DNA of 64,000 nucleotides from Sphingopyxis sp. USTB-05 (GTDB taxonomy: Bacteria > Pseudomonadota > Alphaproteobacteria > Sphingomonadales > Sphingomonadaceae): NCBI RefSeq assembly GCF_023822045.1, contig NZ_CP084712.1:2232001-2296000 (forward strand), given 5' to 3'. The position numbers were made by a program, and so were the translations under genes. Below are positions 19,004 through 27,509 of the stretch, piece by piece; the first letter of the stretch is position 1; each line of letters starts with the position of its first letter. The notes beneath the pieces are model-generated. The model was given only the letters and a program-made list of their open reading frames with translations, was not told where the DNA came from and did not search any database.

Positions 19004-21232
19004 ATGCGACACCTGACCCAGGCCCTCTGCGGCACCGCCATGATGTTGGCGCTGGCCGTGCCGGCGATCGCGCAGGCCCGGGACGGCGAAGCGGGCACGG
19101 GCGAAGAGATCGTCGTCACCGCGCAAAAGCGCACCCAGTCGCTGATCGACGTCCCGCAATCGGTCTCGGTTGTGTTGGAAGCCACACTCGAAGCCCAAGG
19201 TGCAACCGGCTTCGCCGACTATCTGAAGAATGTGCCTAGCCTCCAGTTGGTCCAGGGCACACCAGGCCAGGGCCGGCTGGTGCTGCGCGGGATCAACACC
19301 GGCGGCGTCGCGTCGACCGTCGCAGTCTATCTCGATGAAACGCCCTTCGGGTCGAGCACCGGCCTTGCCAACGGCTCCGAACTCGCGGGTGATTTCGACA
19401 GCTTCGATATCGCGCGGATCGAAGTGCTCCGTGGCCCGCAAGGCACGCTATATGGAGCGAGTTCGCTAGGCGGCCTACTCAAATTCGTGACCAATGAACC
19501 GTCGACCGCGGGCTTCGAAACGAAGCTGCTGGGTGGCGCTGAGTTCACCGACGGCGGCGACGCCTCGTATCGCGGCGCGGCGATGATCAACATCCCCCTC
19601 GGCGACACGCTCGCTTTGCGCGCGTCGGGCTCGTATCGCAAACAGGGTGGCTATATCGACAGCATCGGCACTTCAGGGTCGAACGTTCGCAGCAACATCA
19701 ATGATTTCGAAAATTACGGCGGCCGCGCCTCGCTGCTCTGGGAACCCGGCAACGGGACCAAAGTGCGGCTGAGTGCGCTGTTCCAGAACCTCTACGTCGA
19801 CGCGCCGAGCATCGTCGAAGCCGATGCCGCGACCCTGAAGCCGCTCTATGGCGGGCTCACTCAGTCCGAGTATATCCCGACCTTCAGCGACGTGAAGTAC
19901 CGGCTCTACAATGCGACAATCGACCATGATTTCGGCGGCGTGACGCTGACCTCGGCGACCAGCTATGGCCAACAACTCCAGTCGTTCCGAGCCGATTATA
20001 CAGCCAATCTGTCGGCAGCGCTCGGCGGTTCCTACGTCTATTTCGACCAGCAGACCGAAAACCGCAAATGGACGCAGGAACTGCGCCTCTCCTCGAACGG
20101 CGGCGATCTTATCGAATGGCTGGTCGGCGGCTATTATACCCATGAAAAGGGCCGCATCTTCCAGAATCTCAAGACCGCAGTTCCGGGAACGCCAGGCGTG
20201 CTCAACCCGATCGACCTGCCCTTCGAGTTCGCGGTGTTCAACCTGGACTCTCGGTACGAGGAGGTCGCGGGCTTCGCAAATGCGACGCTGCACCTTTCGC
20301 CTTGGTTCGATATCGACCTCGGCGGACGCTACAGCCACAATAGCCAGCGCGCGACGCAGGCAACCGACGGAGTGTTGCTCGGGGCCGCGGTGATCGACGG
20401 GCTGCGCTCGTCGGACAATGTCTTCACCTGGTCGGTGGCTCCCAAGGTCAAGTTCGGACGGCAGGCGTCGCTCTATGCGCGCGTTGCCAAGGGGTATCGC
20501 CCCGGCGGCCCGAACGTCATCCCGATCGGCTCGCCGCCGGGCACGCCCACGACCTTTGAACCCGACACGGTCACCAGCTACGAGATCGGCTTCAAGGGCG
20601 ACACCGCCGACCGCAGCGCGTCGATCGAGGCCGCAATCTATCATATCGACTGGAGCGACATCCAACTGGCGGCGGTAGTCAACGGCTTCGGGGTCAACGT
20701 CAACGGCGCAAGCGCCAAGGTCGACGGTGCGGAAATCGCCGCGACGCTGCGCCCCATCGCGGGCCTCACCGCATCGATCGGCGTCGCCTATAACGACGCG
20801 CGCCTCAGCGACGACACCGATCCGGTCGCCGTGGGCGCAGTCAAGGGCGACCCGCTACCCTTCACTCCCAGATATGCGATTAACGCCAACGCCGACTATC
20901 AATGGAATATGGGCGCGGACGTCAGTGCGTCTTTTGGCGCATCCATCCGCTCGGTTTCACGCCAGAGCGGCGGGTTCGACCCCGCCTATCTCGCAACCTT
21001 CGGCCATTTTCCGCGCGTCCGCGCCTATGAGGTGATCGACCTCCGCGCCGGGCTCGATTTCGGTCGCTATGCGCTAAATGCCTATGTCAGCAACCTGACC
21101 AATTCGGGCGGGATCACGTCGACGCAGGCGCTGCTCGGCGTCGCGGGGCTGCCGCGCAACCCGAATGGTGCGCTTGGCATCGGGGTGGTGCGGCCGCGTA
21201 CCGTCGGCGTCAACGCGACCGTCAGTTTCTAA
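19004..21232 (+). CDS. TonB-dependent outer-membrane receptor
   Basis: 742 residues from the ATG at 19004 (AGGGGA six bases upstream; earlier in-frame starts at 18989/18998 fit poorly). Signal peptide MRHLTQALCGTAMMLALAVPAIAQA. The TonB box region is EEIVVTAQKR, then the plug (VPQSVSVV, LVLRGINTGG, IARIEVLRGPQGTLYG) and the 22-strand barrel ending with an aromatic residue (TVSF). The plug type matches sphingomonad receptors for organic nutrients. Surrounded by an esterase, amidase and MFS, it probably imports an organic compound rather than iron, though no direct proof exists. Confidence 0.93.
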   Translation: MRHLTQALCGTAMMLALAVPAIAQARDGEAGTGEEIVVTAQKRTQSLIDVPQSVSVVLEATLEAQGATGFADYLKNVPSLQLVQGTPGQGRLVLRGINTGGVASTVAVYLDETPFGSSTGLANGSELAGDFDSFDIARIEVLRGPQGTLYGASSLGGLLKFVTNEPSTAGFETKLLGGAEFTDGGDASYRGAAMINIPLGDTLALRASGSYRKQGGYIDSIGTSGSNVRSNINDFENYGGRASLLWEPGNGTKVRLSALFQNLYVDAPSIVEADAATLKPLYGGLTQSEYIPTFSDVKYRLYNATIDHDFGGVTLTSATSYGQQLQSFRADYTANLSAALGGSYVYFDQQTENRKWTQELRLSSNGGDLIEWLVGGYYTHEKGRIFQNLKTAVPGTPGVLNPIDLPFEFAVFNLDSRYEEVAGFANATLHLSPWFDIDLGGRYSHNSQRATQATDGVLLGAAVIDGLRSSDNVFTWSVAPKVKFGRQASLYARVAKGYRPGGPNVIPIGSPPGTPTTFEPDTVTSYEIGFKGDTADRSASIEAAIYHIDWSDIQLAAVVNGFGVNVNGASAKVDGAEIAATLRPIAGLTASIGVAYNDARLSDDTDPVAVGAVKGDPLPFTPRYAINANADYQWNMGADVSASFGASIRSVSRQSGGFDPAYLATFGHFPRVRAYEVIDLRAGLDFGRYALNAYVSNLTNSGGITSTQALLGVAGLPRNPNGALGIGVVRPRTVGVNATVSF

Positions 21233-21245
21233 AGGCCGCTCGCCT

Positions 21246-21902
21246 ATGCCCGTTCACGACGCTATCGACGACAACCGTATGACCTCGACGATCGCCAAAC
21301 CCCGCCGCAGCCAAGCCGACCGCAGCGCCGCCACGCGAACCAAGGTGCTGGCGGCGGCGCGCGACGTGCTCTGCGCGCAGGGCTATTCGGGCGCGACGAT
21401 GCACGCAATCCGCGATGCTGCAGGGATGAGCCTTGGCGCGATCCAGCACCAGTTTCCGACCAAAGCGAAGATCATGGCCGCGGTCGCCGCGGAATTCGCC
21501 GCCTATCGCACGCGCGTCTATACCGAAGCGATACGTGTGGGCGCGACGCCGCGGCAGTCGATGGAGAATCTGATCGACGCCAATTTCCGGATGGTCAGCC
21601 GCCCCGAGATGGCGGCAGTGCTTGAAATCCACCTCGCGCGGCGTAACGACCCCGACCTCGATCAGGAAGTCGGCCCCAGCACGCGCCGCTTCGACCGACG
21701 CGTCCGCCTGTGGGGCCACTTCATCCTCCACGCCGCCGGTATCGACAACGACAAGGCCTATCAGAGCCTGCAACTTCTCAACAACGCCGTTACGCGTGGC
21801 TTGACCGTCGAATATATACGCAACCCCGACATGGCTCTGATCGAGCGATCGGTAGAGGTCTGGAAGAGGCAGATGCTCGAACTGGTGTTCGGTCCTGAGT
21901 GA
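21246..21902 (+). CDS. TetR family transcriptional regulator
   Basis: 218 residues from the ATG at 21246 (a second ATG lies at 21279). The HTH region (TRTKVLAAARDVLCAQGYSGATMHAIRDAAGMSLGAIQHQFPTK, spanning 50 residues) is typical TetR. The C-terminal helices form a ligand-binding/dimer domain. Thirteen bases after the receptor stop, so cotranscribed with it; it is the best candidate for control of the divergent MFS-amidase and esterase-receptor promoters at about 18.0 kb. Confidence 0.9.
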   Translation: MPVHDAIDDNRMTSTIAKPRRSQADRSAATRTKVLAAARDVLCAQGYSGATMHAIRDAAGMSLGAIQHQFPTKAKIMAAVAAEFAAYRTRVYTEAIRVGATPRQSMENLIDANFRMVSRPEMAAVLEIHLARRNDPDLDQEVGPSTRRFDRRVRLWGHFILHAAGIDNDKAYQSLQLLNNAVTRGLTVEYIRNPDMALIERSVEVWKRQMLELVFGPE

Positions 21903-22083
21903 TCGGCCGTCTGCGGCCCTTCTGACTTACAACGCAAGGGGCGAAAGCGGACATCCGTTCCAGGATTGGTCTTCCCTGTCTTTCAGGCGGTCGAATACGG
22001 CTTAAATTAGTCAACCGAGCCTTGGTCGTTGTTCGCGGCATATGTATCTTTCTGACCCGCCTATTTTATCTAGCTGCTGATCG

Positions 22084-22896
22084 ATGAAGTTGTATAGACG
22101 GCTCATGAAGCCGCCGTTTGATCGAAAGCCGCCCGTTCCTAAACCGCAAGATCAGTTGGGGACGCAGGCCCACGAACCGCGCGGCATCGAATCTGTGCCT
22201 CGCTACCTTGTGATCAAACAGAGTATCTGCGACGCCGTCCGGGACGGTCGCCTGCGCCCCGGCGATCGCGTACCTTCGGAAGCAGAACTTGTTCAGCAGT
22301 TCGAAGTCTCGCGGATGACGGCGAACCGAGCTGTTCGCGAATTGCAGGCCGCAGGCGTCGTCGTACGACGCGCGGGAAGCGGTTCGTTCATTGCCGAACC
22401 GAGACCGATCGGGCAGATGATCGAGATCCGCAACATCGCTGAAGAAATCCGTCAGCGCGGTCATGCCTATCGCGCGCGCGTGATCCAGAACCGCGAAGAG
22501 CGCGCCAATGTTGAGACTGCGCCGCTGCTCGAGGTTTCGGTGGGGACCAAATTATTTCATTCGATCATCGTCCATCACGAGGCCGAATTCCCGATCCAGA
22601 TCGAGGAGCGTTTCGTCCTCGCTTCGATCGCGCCGGAATATGGCTCGCTCGACTTCACCCGGATGACACCCAATGAATATCTGACGCGCATTGCGCCGCT
22701 CGAACGGGTGGAGCATCGCGTTTGCGCGACGATGCCCGACGAGCGGATACGCGGCATGCTGGGGCTGTCAGAGAGCGAACCGGTGCTCCAGATGACGCGC
22801 CGGACATGGAGCCGGTCCCGCCTCGTGTCCCATGCCTGGCTGACGCATCCCGGCACCCGCTTCGAGCTGTCGGCGGCTTTCTCGATCGACGATTGA
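22084..22896 (+). CDS. GntR family regulator, HutC subfamily (UTRA domain)
   Basis: 270 residues if translated from 22084; the operator-like TTGTATAGACGGC overlaps codons 3-7, so the start may be the ATG at 22108. The wHTH is at about residues 38-105 (IKQSICDAVRDGRLRPGDRVPSEAELVQQFEVSRMTANRAVREL is the expected GntR profile). The C-terminal UTRA domain (IVHHEAEFPIQIEERF, LGLSESEPVLQMTRRTWS, ending at HPGTRFELSAAF) is of the HutC type and binds small molecules. No hut genes are nearby. Convergent with the PepSY genes and next to the TonB receptor operon it probably represses. Confidence 0.9.
   Translation: MKLYRRLMKPPFDRKPPVPKPQDQLGTQAHEPRGIESVPRYLVIKQSICDAVRDGRLRPGDRVPSEAELVQQFEVSRMTANRAVRELQAAGVVVRRAGSGSFIAEPRPIGQMIEIRNIAEEIRQRGHAYRARVIQNREERANVETAPLLEVSVGTKLFHSIIVHHEAEFPIQIEERFVLASIAPEYGSLDFTRMTPNEYLTRIAPLERVEHRVCATMPDERIRGMLGLSESEPVLQMTRRTWSRSRLVSHAWLTHPGTRFELSAAFSIDD
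22090..22102 (+). promoter_or_regulatory. HutC-type operator at the start of the GntR gene
   Basis: TTGTATAGACGGC contains GTATAGAC, which fits the published HutC-subfamily pattern GTMTAKAC. It is 11 of 13 identical with the element upstream of the TonB receptor at 27098-27110 and suggests autoregulation. Confidence 0.6.
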
Positions 22897-22902
22897 AAAC
22901 CA

Positions 22903-23637
22903 TCAGCGGATTCGGGCGACCACAACCGGTTTGCGGCGGCGGCGCACCCAGCGAAAATCGCTGCGGCTGAAGCTTTTGAACAGCAGATAGAAGCCAGTTC
23001 CAGAGAGCCAGAGCGCGCCAAAGGCAACAAAGATGATCAACGGGTGATTGAAGCTCTTCCGGTTCAGATAGTCCATATTGTGGAGCATCCAGAAAAAGTC
23101 CCATGTCCGCCACGTATCGCCGCGCATGACGAGGAAACGCGCCGTGTCGAGCGAGATATAGGCGCTGCTATTTTCTGCATCGTCGAAATCGACGCGCCAC
23201 ATCGCGCCCTGGTGATCCCGCGACTCAAGGTTCGCCTTGGCAAGTACGCCGACCTCGCGGATCGGCGCGTCGTTCATCATTGCCGCGACCTCGCGGGCCA
23301 TCGCCACGTCGACGCGAATATCCGCGCCGGTGGTCGCGTCGACAAGGCGGACGCCCTTGGCCGATCGGACCTCATAGACGGGACGGGAGCCAAGGTCGCG
23401 CAGCAGGACCCCCGTGACCGCCTCGCCGCGTGGCAGTGCCGCGACGTCGAAATAATCTCCCGCGGGCAACGGGTGCGCATGGCTCATTGCGCCGCCATGA
23501 CCGCCAACCTCGTCCTTATCGAGGAGCGCCATCACCGAGCCGCTTAGGGCCCAGAGCAGGAACTGGAGTCCGAGGATCAGGCCGACCCATTTGTGGATGC
23601 GCCGAAAGAAAAGCGGCGTGAAACGTATCCTTTTCAT
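22903..23637 (-). CDS. PepSY domain membrane protein (second of pair)
   Basis: 244 residues from the ATG at 23637, which overlaps the preceding gene's stop (ATGA). First helix is RRIHKWVGLILGLQFLLWALSG, a PepSY-associated TM signature with the HKW motif; a soluble PepSY-like domain follows (about 60-190), then a WMLHNMDYLNR region and a C-terminal helix with FNHPLIIFVAFGALWLSGTG. The His residues may bind heme as in PepSY ferric-reductase-like proteins. Last gene of the receptor operon; role in processing an imported ligand is inferred. Confidence 0.85.
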   Translation of the reverse strand: MKRIRFTPLFFRRIHKWVGLILGLQFLLWALSGSVMALLDKDEVGGHGGAMSHAHPLPAGDYFDVAALPRGEAVTGVLLRDLGSRPVYEVRSAKGVRLVDATTGADIRVDVAMAREVAAMMNDAPIREVGVLAKANLESRDHQGAMWRVDFDDAENSSAYISLDTARFLVMRGDTWRTWDFFWMLHNMDYLNRKSFNHPLIIFVAFGALWLSGTGFYLLFKSFSRSDFRWVRRRRKPVVVARIR

Positions 23638-24338
23638 GCCTTTTTCCTTTTGCGGCGTGGGAACGACCAGATCAGCAGCCAAGCTCCGGTCAGCGCCATG
23701 GCAAAGGCGCTCCATGTCGCGACCCGAAGTAGTGGATTGTTGACGTCGGTGCGCTCGTCATAGTCCATGATGTGAAGCATCCAGGCGACATCAAAGACAC
23801 GCCACAACGCGTGGCGCCGCGAGATCAGTTCACCCGTCTGCGGCGACAGATAAAGCGTCGGACGGTTCCAGCCCTCGAACTCGACCTGCCAATAGGGCGG
23901 TTTGCGCGATTGCATTTCCTGCGGCGCCTTGGTCAGCAGGCGCACCGACACAATTTTGCCGTCGCCGGCGTAGATACGCCGCGCCTGTTCGCGAACCTGG
24001 GACTCGGTCAGCGCGGGCAGCGGCGCACCTGAGCGCGCATCGAACAACCGCGCCCCTTCCGGAGTTTCTGCTCGCCAGACGGGACGACCGAAGAAATGCT
24101 GCAAGCGAACTTCCGACGCACCGGGGGCGGACGCGACGATCCGCGACGGAGGCGCCAGACCCGCGAGATCGAATGGCTGGGTCACCGGCGCGCGCACAAG
24201 ATGGTCGCCATGGATGGTGTCGATATGCACGACCACCATATAGAAGCCGGTTAGCGTCCACAGCAGAGCCTGGACGCCGACCACCAAAGCCAGCCATTTA
24301 TGCGTTCGCCGGACGAACAGGGGCCAACGGATCGCCAT
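23634..24338 (-). CDS. PepSY domain membrane protein (first of pair)
   Basis: 234 residues from the ATG at 24338, 10 bases after the TonB receptor stop. It is a paralogue of the next gene with the same plan: N-terminal helix starting RRTHKWLALVVGVQALLWTLTGF, periplasmic domain with PepSY features (FGRPVWRAETPEGARLFDARSG), WMLHIMDYDERTDVNNPLLR and a final helix AFAMALTGAWLLIWSF. Conserved His in HKW and MLHIMD could ligate heme. Two such proteins in a receptor operon point to inner-membrane reductive or transport handling of the imported compound, possibly a metal chelate. Confidence 0.85.
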   Translation of the reverse strand: MAIRWPLFVRRTHKWLALVVGVQALLWTLTGFYMVVVHIDTIHGDHLVRAPVTQPFDLAGLAPPSRIVASAPGASEVRLQHFFGRPVWRAETPEGARLFDARSGAPLPALTESQVREQARRIYAGDGKIVSVRLLTKAPQEMQSRKPPYWQVEFEGWNRPTLYLSPQTGELISRRHALWRVFDVAWMLHIMDYDERTDVNNPLLRVATWSAFAMALTGAWLLIWSFPRRKRKKA

Positions 24339-24348
24339 ACCGATACCC

Positions 24349-27051
24349 TCAGAAAGCCGTCCGGAAGCCGACGTAGAAACGCCGTCCGAGCAGGTCATAG
24401 GTCATCGTGTCGGTATTCGCATCGGTGAAGCTCTGGATATAGGGCGCCTTGCGGTCGAATAGATTGTCGACACCGAGCTGGAAACGCGTCTTCTCGTCAA
24501 CCTCAAAGGCGACTTGGAGATTGTGGTAGAAGATGTTCGGCGTGCGATAGCCGATCTCTCCGGCCGAAGCGTTGAAGTCGGTCGCCTTGCCAATCCACTG
24601 CGTCGACCAGGTCGCGCTGATCCCGTCCTTTTCGGCGGTCAGCACGCCATAGCCGCGCCACTTCGGATAACCGCCGTTGCCGCCGCCGATGAAGCCGTCG
24701 AAGTCGATCGGCGCGCCACCCGGGAATGGCAGGACGACATATTTGTTGAGATAGGTGAGGTTGACGTCGAGCGAGATATTCACGCTGCCGATTCCTCCCC
24801 CATAGACCAATCCGAGATCGAGGCCGTTCATCTCCTCACGACCGGTGTTGATCGGCTGCGCGGATAGGAACGTGACCTCGCCGGTCAACGGGCTGCGCGT
24901 AAAATCATCGCAGAAGGGATGCGACAGGTTCGCACTGGCATAACAAATGGCAAGCTTCGTAGAGCCCGGAATCGCGCGGATCGCGTCCTTGATCTTTATG
25001 TCGAACCAGTCGGCGGTGAGCGACAGGCCCGGGATCAACGCTTTGGGCGTGATGACCGTGCCGACCGTCCAGGTAGTCGAACTCTCGGGCTTCAAATTCT
25101 CGTTGCCGCCAACGGTGGTGAGGATCGTGGTACCAAGCTGGACATAGTTCGCCGGCACGCCAGATGCCTGACAATTGGCGATCAGCCCTGCATTGCCGCT
25201 CGTCGAATAGCGCGAGCAGGGGTCGGTAGTCGTCAGATTACCTTCAGACACGCCGCCGAACAATTCCGGGACGTTCGGGATGCGAAAACCCGTGCCATAG
25301 GTGCCGCGCAGGCGGAAACTATTACTGATCATCCAGTCGAGGCTGGCCTTATAGTTCCAATCGCTGCCGAACAGGTCATAATCGGAATAGCGGACGGCGC
25401 CATCGAGCGTCAGCGCTTCGAAGAAGGGCTTGTCCGCCAGAATGGGTACCGACAGCTCAAGATAGGCTTCCTTGGCGACGCTCGCCCCCGCAATCGGGCT
25501 CTGCTGATTGGTGTTGGCGATACCCAGCACGGTGAGCGGATCGGGATCGCGCCAGCCCTTTTCCTTGCGATAGACGACACCCGCCGCGAATGACACGGGG
25601 CCCGCGGGCAGCTTGAACAGATCGCCGTTGAGATCGGCGGTGACCGTTGCCAGCTCATTTCCACCGCGGTCGCGCGACGTGAACAGGATATAGTCGAGAA
25701 CTTCGGGGGTCAGGTCGCCGAACCCGAGATAGTCGGCGCAAGGTATCGTCGCACCGGCGGCAAGACTGCATTTGGTCGTGTCGAGCGTATTGGCCACTCG
25801 CTCTAGATTGGCGATGTTGGTCGAACCATCCACCGCAGTATTGCGCCCGAAAGCGCCCGCCACTTCCCAACCCCAGTTATTGGAGAGCTTGCCACGGAGG
25901 CCGAAGGTACCCTGCCAGGTATCGGTCTCCTGAAAGAACTGACGCGCGCCGGGTTCCGCGAGGCGACGCTGGACAAGGACGATATTCTGTCCCGTCGGGT
26001 TGGTCGGATTGCTCGCGGCGATCGAGAGATTGCGCAGCGTACCTGGTGTCGCGATCTGGTTCGACTTGCGGAACGTATAAAGAAACTCGGCGAACGCTTC
26101 GATATTGTCGGTGATATCATAGTCGGCGAAAAAGGCTGTGCTGACGCGCTCGACGGGACTGACCGCATTCAGGAACGGAGCCGAATTGAAGTTGTGCTTG
26201 GCGGCGCTGTAGGGTTCGAAGAAGTTGCCGTTACCGCCCAGCACTTGATTGAAGTTGATCTGCTGACCGTTCGGCAGCACCGCGCGCCCGCCGACCGTCG
26301 AGGCGCTGTTGACGCAACTCAACGCGCCGGGCGTCGTTTCCGCCAGCGAGCAAGGTGCGCGCGTCGCCATGTTGACCGCCTTGGTCTTCTGATAGGTGAC
26401 CGCCGCCATGAAGCCGCCACGGTCGTTGCGAATGCCCCAGAGCAGGTCGGCGGTGAAGTCTGAGCCGTCGCCCTTTTCCGTGATCCCCTGCCGCACGCTG
26501 AGGCCGAGACCTTCATAGTCGGTGCGGGTCACGAGGTTGACGACACCCGACATCGCGTCCGCACCATATATCGCCGAGGCACCATCCTTGAGCACATCGG
26601 TCCTCGCAAGCGCCGCGACGGGTATCATGTTGAGGTCGGGCGACGAGTTCGCCCCGGTACCGCCTGCGACGAGGCGGCGGCCGTTGAGGAGAACAAGCGT
26701 GCGCTTGATGCCGAGGCCACGGAGGTTCACCTGCGCGGTGCCATAACCGTTGTTCGCCCAATAAGCGGAGCTTTGGTTACCCGCGAAGCCGGCGTTGGCG
26801 GGCAACCGCTGTAGCACGGTCTCAATGTTGACCAGTCCAGTATTCTCGATTTGCTGGGCGGACACCACCGTCGCCGGACCGACGCCGGCAAGATCCTGGC
26901 GCCGAATACGCGAGCCGGTCACGACGATGTCGCTTCCCAATTCGCTCGCCTCCGCCGCGGACGAGGGTGCCGCGGCATCCTGAGCGAAAGCCGGCGTTGC
27001 GATAGTTGCGACCACCGCGGCGCTCGCGAGCAATGATTTTCTGATCGACAT
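24349..27051 (-). CDS. TonB-dependent outer-membrane receptor, large sphingomonad type
   Basis: 900 residues with signal peptide MSIRKSLLASAAVVATIATPAFA. The plug shows SDIVVTGSRIRR, NLRGLGIKRTLVLLNGRR and LKDGASAIYGADAMSGVVN, the signature of the 900-1000-residue receptors abundant in sphingomonads, xanthomonads and caulobacters. The barrel ends FYVGFRTAF. Disulfide-prone Cys pairs occur in extracellular loops. Upstream are a putative ECF promoter and a HutC-type operator; downstream are two PepSY membrane proteins in the same operon. Ligand unknown; a metal chelate is an attractive but unproven option. Confidence 0.93.
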   Translation of the reverse strand: MSIRKSLLASAAVVATIATPAFAQDAAAPSSAAEASELGSDIVVTGSRIRRQDLAGVGPATVVSAQQIENTGLVNIETVLQRLPANAGFAGNQSSAYWANNGYGTAQVNLRGLGIKRTLVLLNGRRLVAGGTGANSSPDLNMIPVAALARTDVLKDGASAIYGADAMSGVVNLVTRTDYEGLGLSVRQGITEKGDGSDFTADLLWGIRNDRGGFMAAVTYQKTKAVNMATRAPCSLAETTPGALSCVNSASTVGGRAVLPNGQQINFNQVLGGNGNFFEPYSAAKHNFNSAPFLNAVSPVERVSTAFFADYDITDNIEAFAEFLYTFRKSNQIATPGTLRNLSIAASNPTNPTGQNIVLVQRRLAEPGARQFFQETDTWQGTFGLRGKLSNNWGWEVAGAFGRNTAVDGSTNIANLERVANTLDTTKCSLAAGATIPCADYLGFGDLTPEVLDYILFTSRDRGGNELATVTADLNGDLFKLPAGPVSFAAGVVYRKEKGWRDPDPLTVLGIANTNQQSPIAGASVAKEAYLELSVPILADKPFFEALTLDGAVRYSDYDLFGSDWNYKASLDWMISNSFRLRGTYGTGFRIPNVPELFGGVSEGNLTTTDPCSRYSTSGNAGLIANCQASGVPANYVQLGTTILTTVGGNENLKPESSTTWTVGTVITPKALIPGLSLTADWFDIKIKDAIRAIPGSTKLAICYASANLSHPFCDDFTRSPLTGEVTFLSAQPINTGREEMNGLDLGLVYGGGIGSVNISLDVNLTYLNKYVVLPFPGGAPIDFDGFIGGGNGGYPKWRGYGVLTAEKDGISATWSTQWIGKATDFNASAGEIGYRTPNIFYHNLQVAFEVDEKTRFQLGVDNLFDRKAPYIQSFTDANTDTMTYDLLGRRFYVGFRTAF

Positions 27052-27097
27052 GCGAAACCCCCTTTTTGGTTACGTGATGAACCTTAGAGAGCATCAA

Positions 27098-27110
27098 TTG
27101 TATATACAGG
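27098..27110. promoter_or_regulatory. HutC-type operator upstream of the TonB receptor
   Basis: TTGTATATACAGG contains the perfect 10-base palindrome TGTATATACA and fits GTMTAKAC. It lies 47-59 bases before the receptor ATG, and directly next to a TTGACC (27114-27109, minus strand) that could be a -35 box. It matches the site at the GntR gene, so that regulator likely binds here. Confidence 0.65.
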
Positions 27111-27178
27111 TCAACAGAAATAATCCTGTAACTTCAATATGTTATATGATCAAGAAGAGGTTGCACCTGATATGGCTA

Positions 27179-27207
27179 ATACGCATCCCGAAGGATTACC
27201 CCTCACA
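27179..27207 (-). promoter_or_regulatory. Putative CnrH-type ECF promoter, fourth copy (TonB receptor operon)
   Basis: On the minus strand TGTGAGGG-N12-GATGCGTAT, sharing the invariant TGAGGG-N14-TGCGTAT with the three metal-gene promoters. It points to the TonB receptor, leaving a 127-base leader that contains the HutC-type operator. The longer leader makes this copy less certain than the other three. Confidence 0.6.
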
Positions 27208-27509
27208 TAAGGAGACATTTTTTTCCTTTAGGGGATGAATTGCGAACGGCACGGGTCGCCGCGGTCTAAATCCGAGTAATTTTATTACAAAAGCGTCGGT
27301 GAGCGTTCGCTGGGCGCCATGCCGGAACGAATCGGGCGAGAGCCCATCGCCTCCCCTGACGAAGCGGGCGTGCGATGTAGAAATCCAATGGATGTTCAAT
27401 CAGGACGGACACACGTGATATCGGTCAGGCCGCCGACAATCGACCACCGCGAAGACTATGGCAGCCGGTTACGCAGTGTCTGCTCGACCTTGCGCGATCC
27501 CGCGAATCT

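Larger units (their letters stand above)
27052..27509. other. 458-bp intergenic region with two regulatory elements
   Basis: No convincing gene: the short open frames here (27050-27238, 27196-27399, 27319-27513) have no recognisable protein character. It is AT-richer than its surroundings between 27090 and 27310. It holds the ECF-type element (27179-27207) and the HutC-type operator (27098-27110), both serving the TonB receptor at 27051, and it ends at the copB stop. No clear terminator for copB was found in it. Confidence 0.7.

Noticed and set aside
22084..22896. Histidine-utilisation regulator HutC proper
   Set aside because: No hutU, hutH, hutI or hutG in the window; the domain type and site fit HutC subfamily only, so function is left open.
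27052..27509. Small open frames between the TonB receptor and copB
   Set aside because: No ribosome-binding sites, no family motifs, and composition typical of non-coding sequence.
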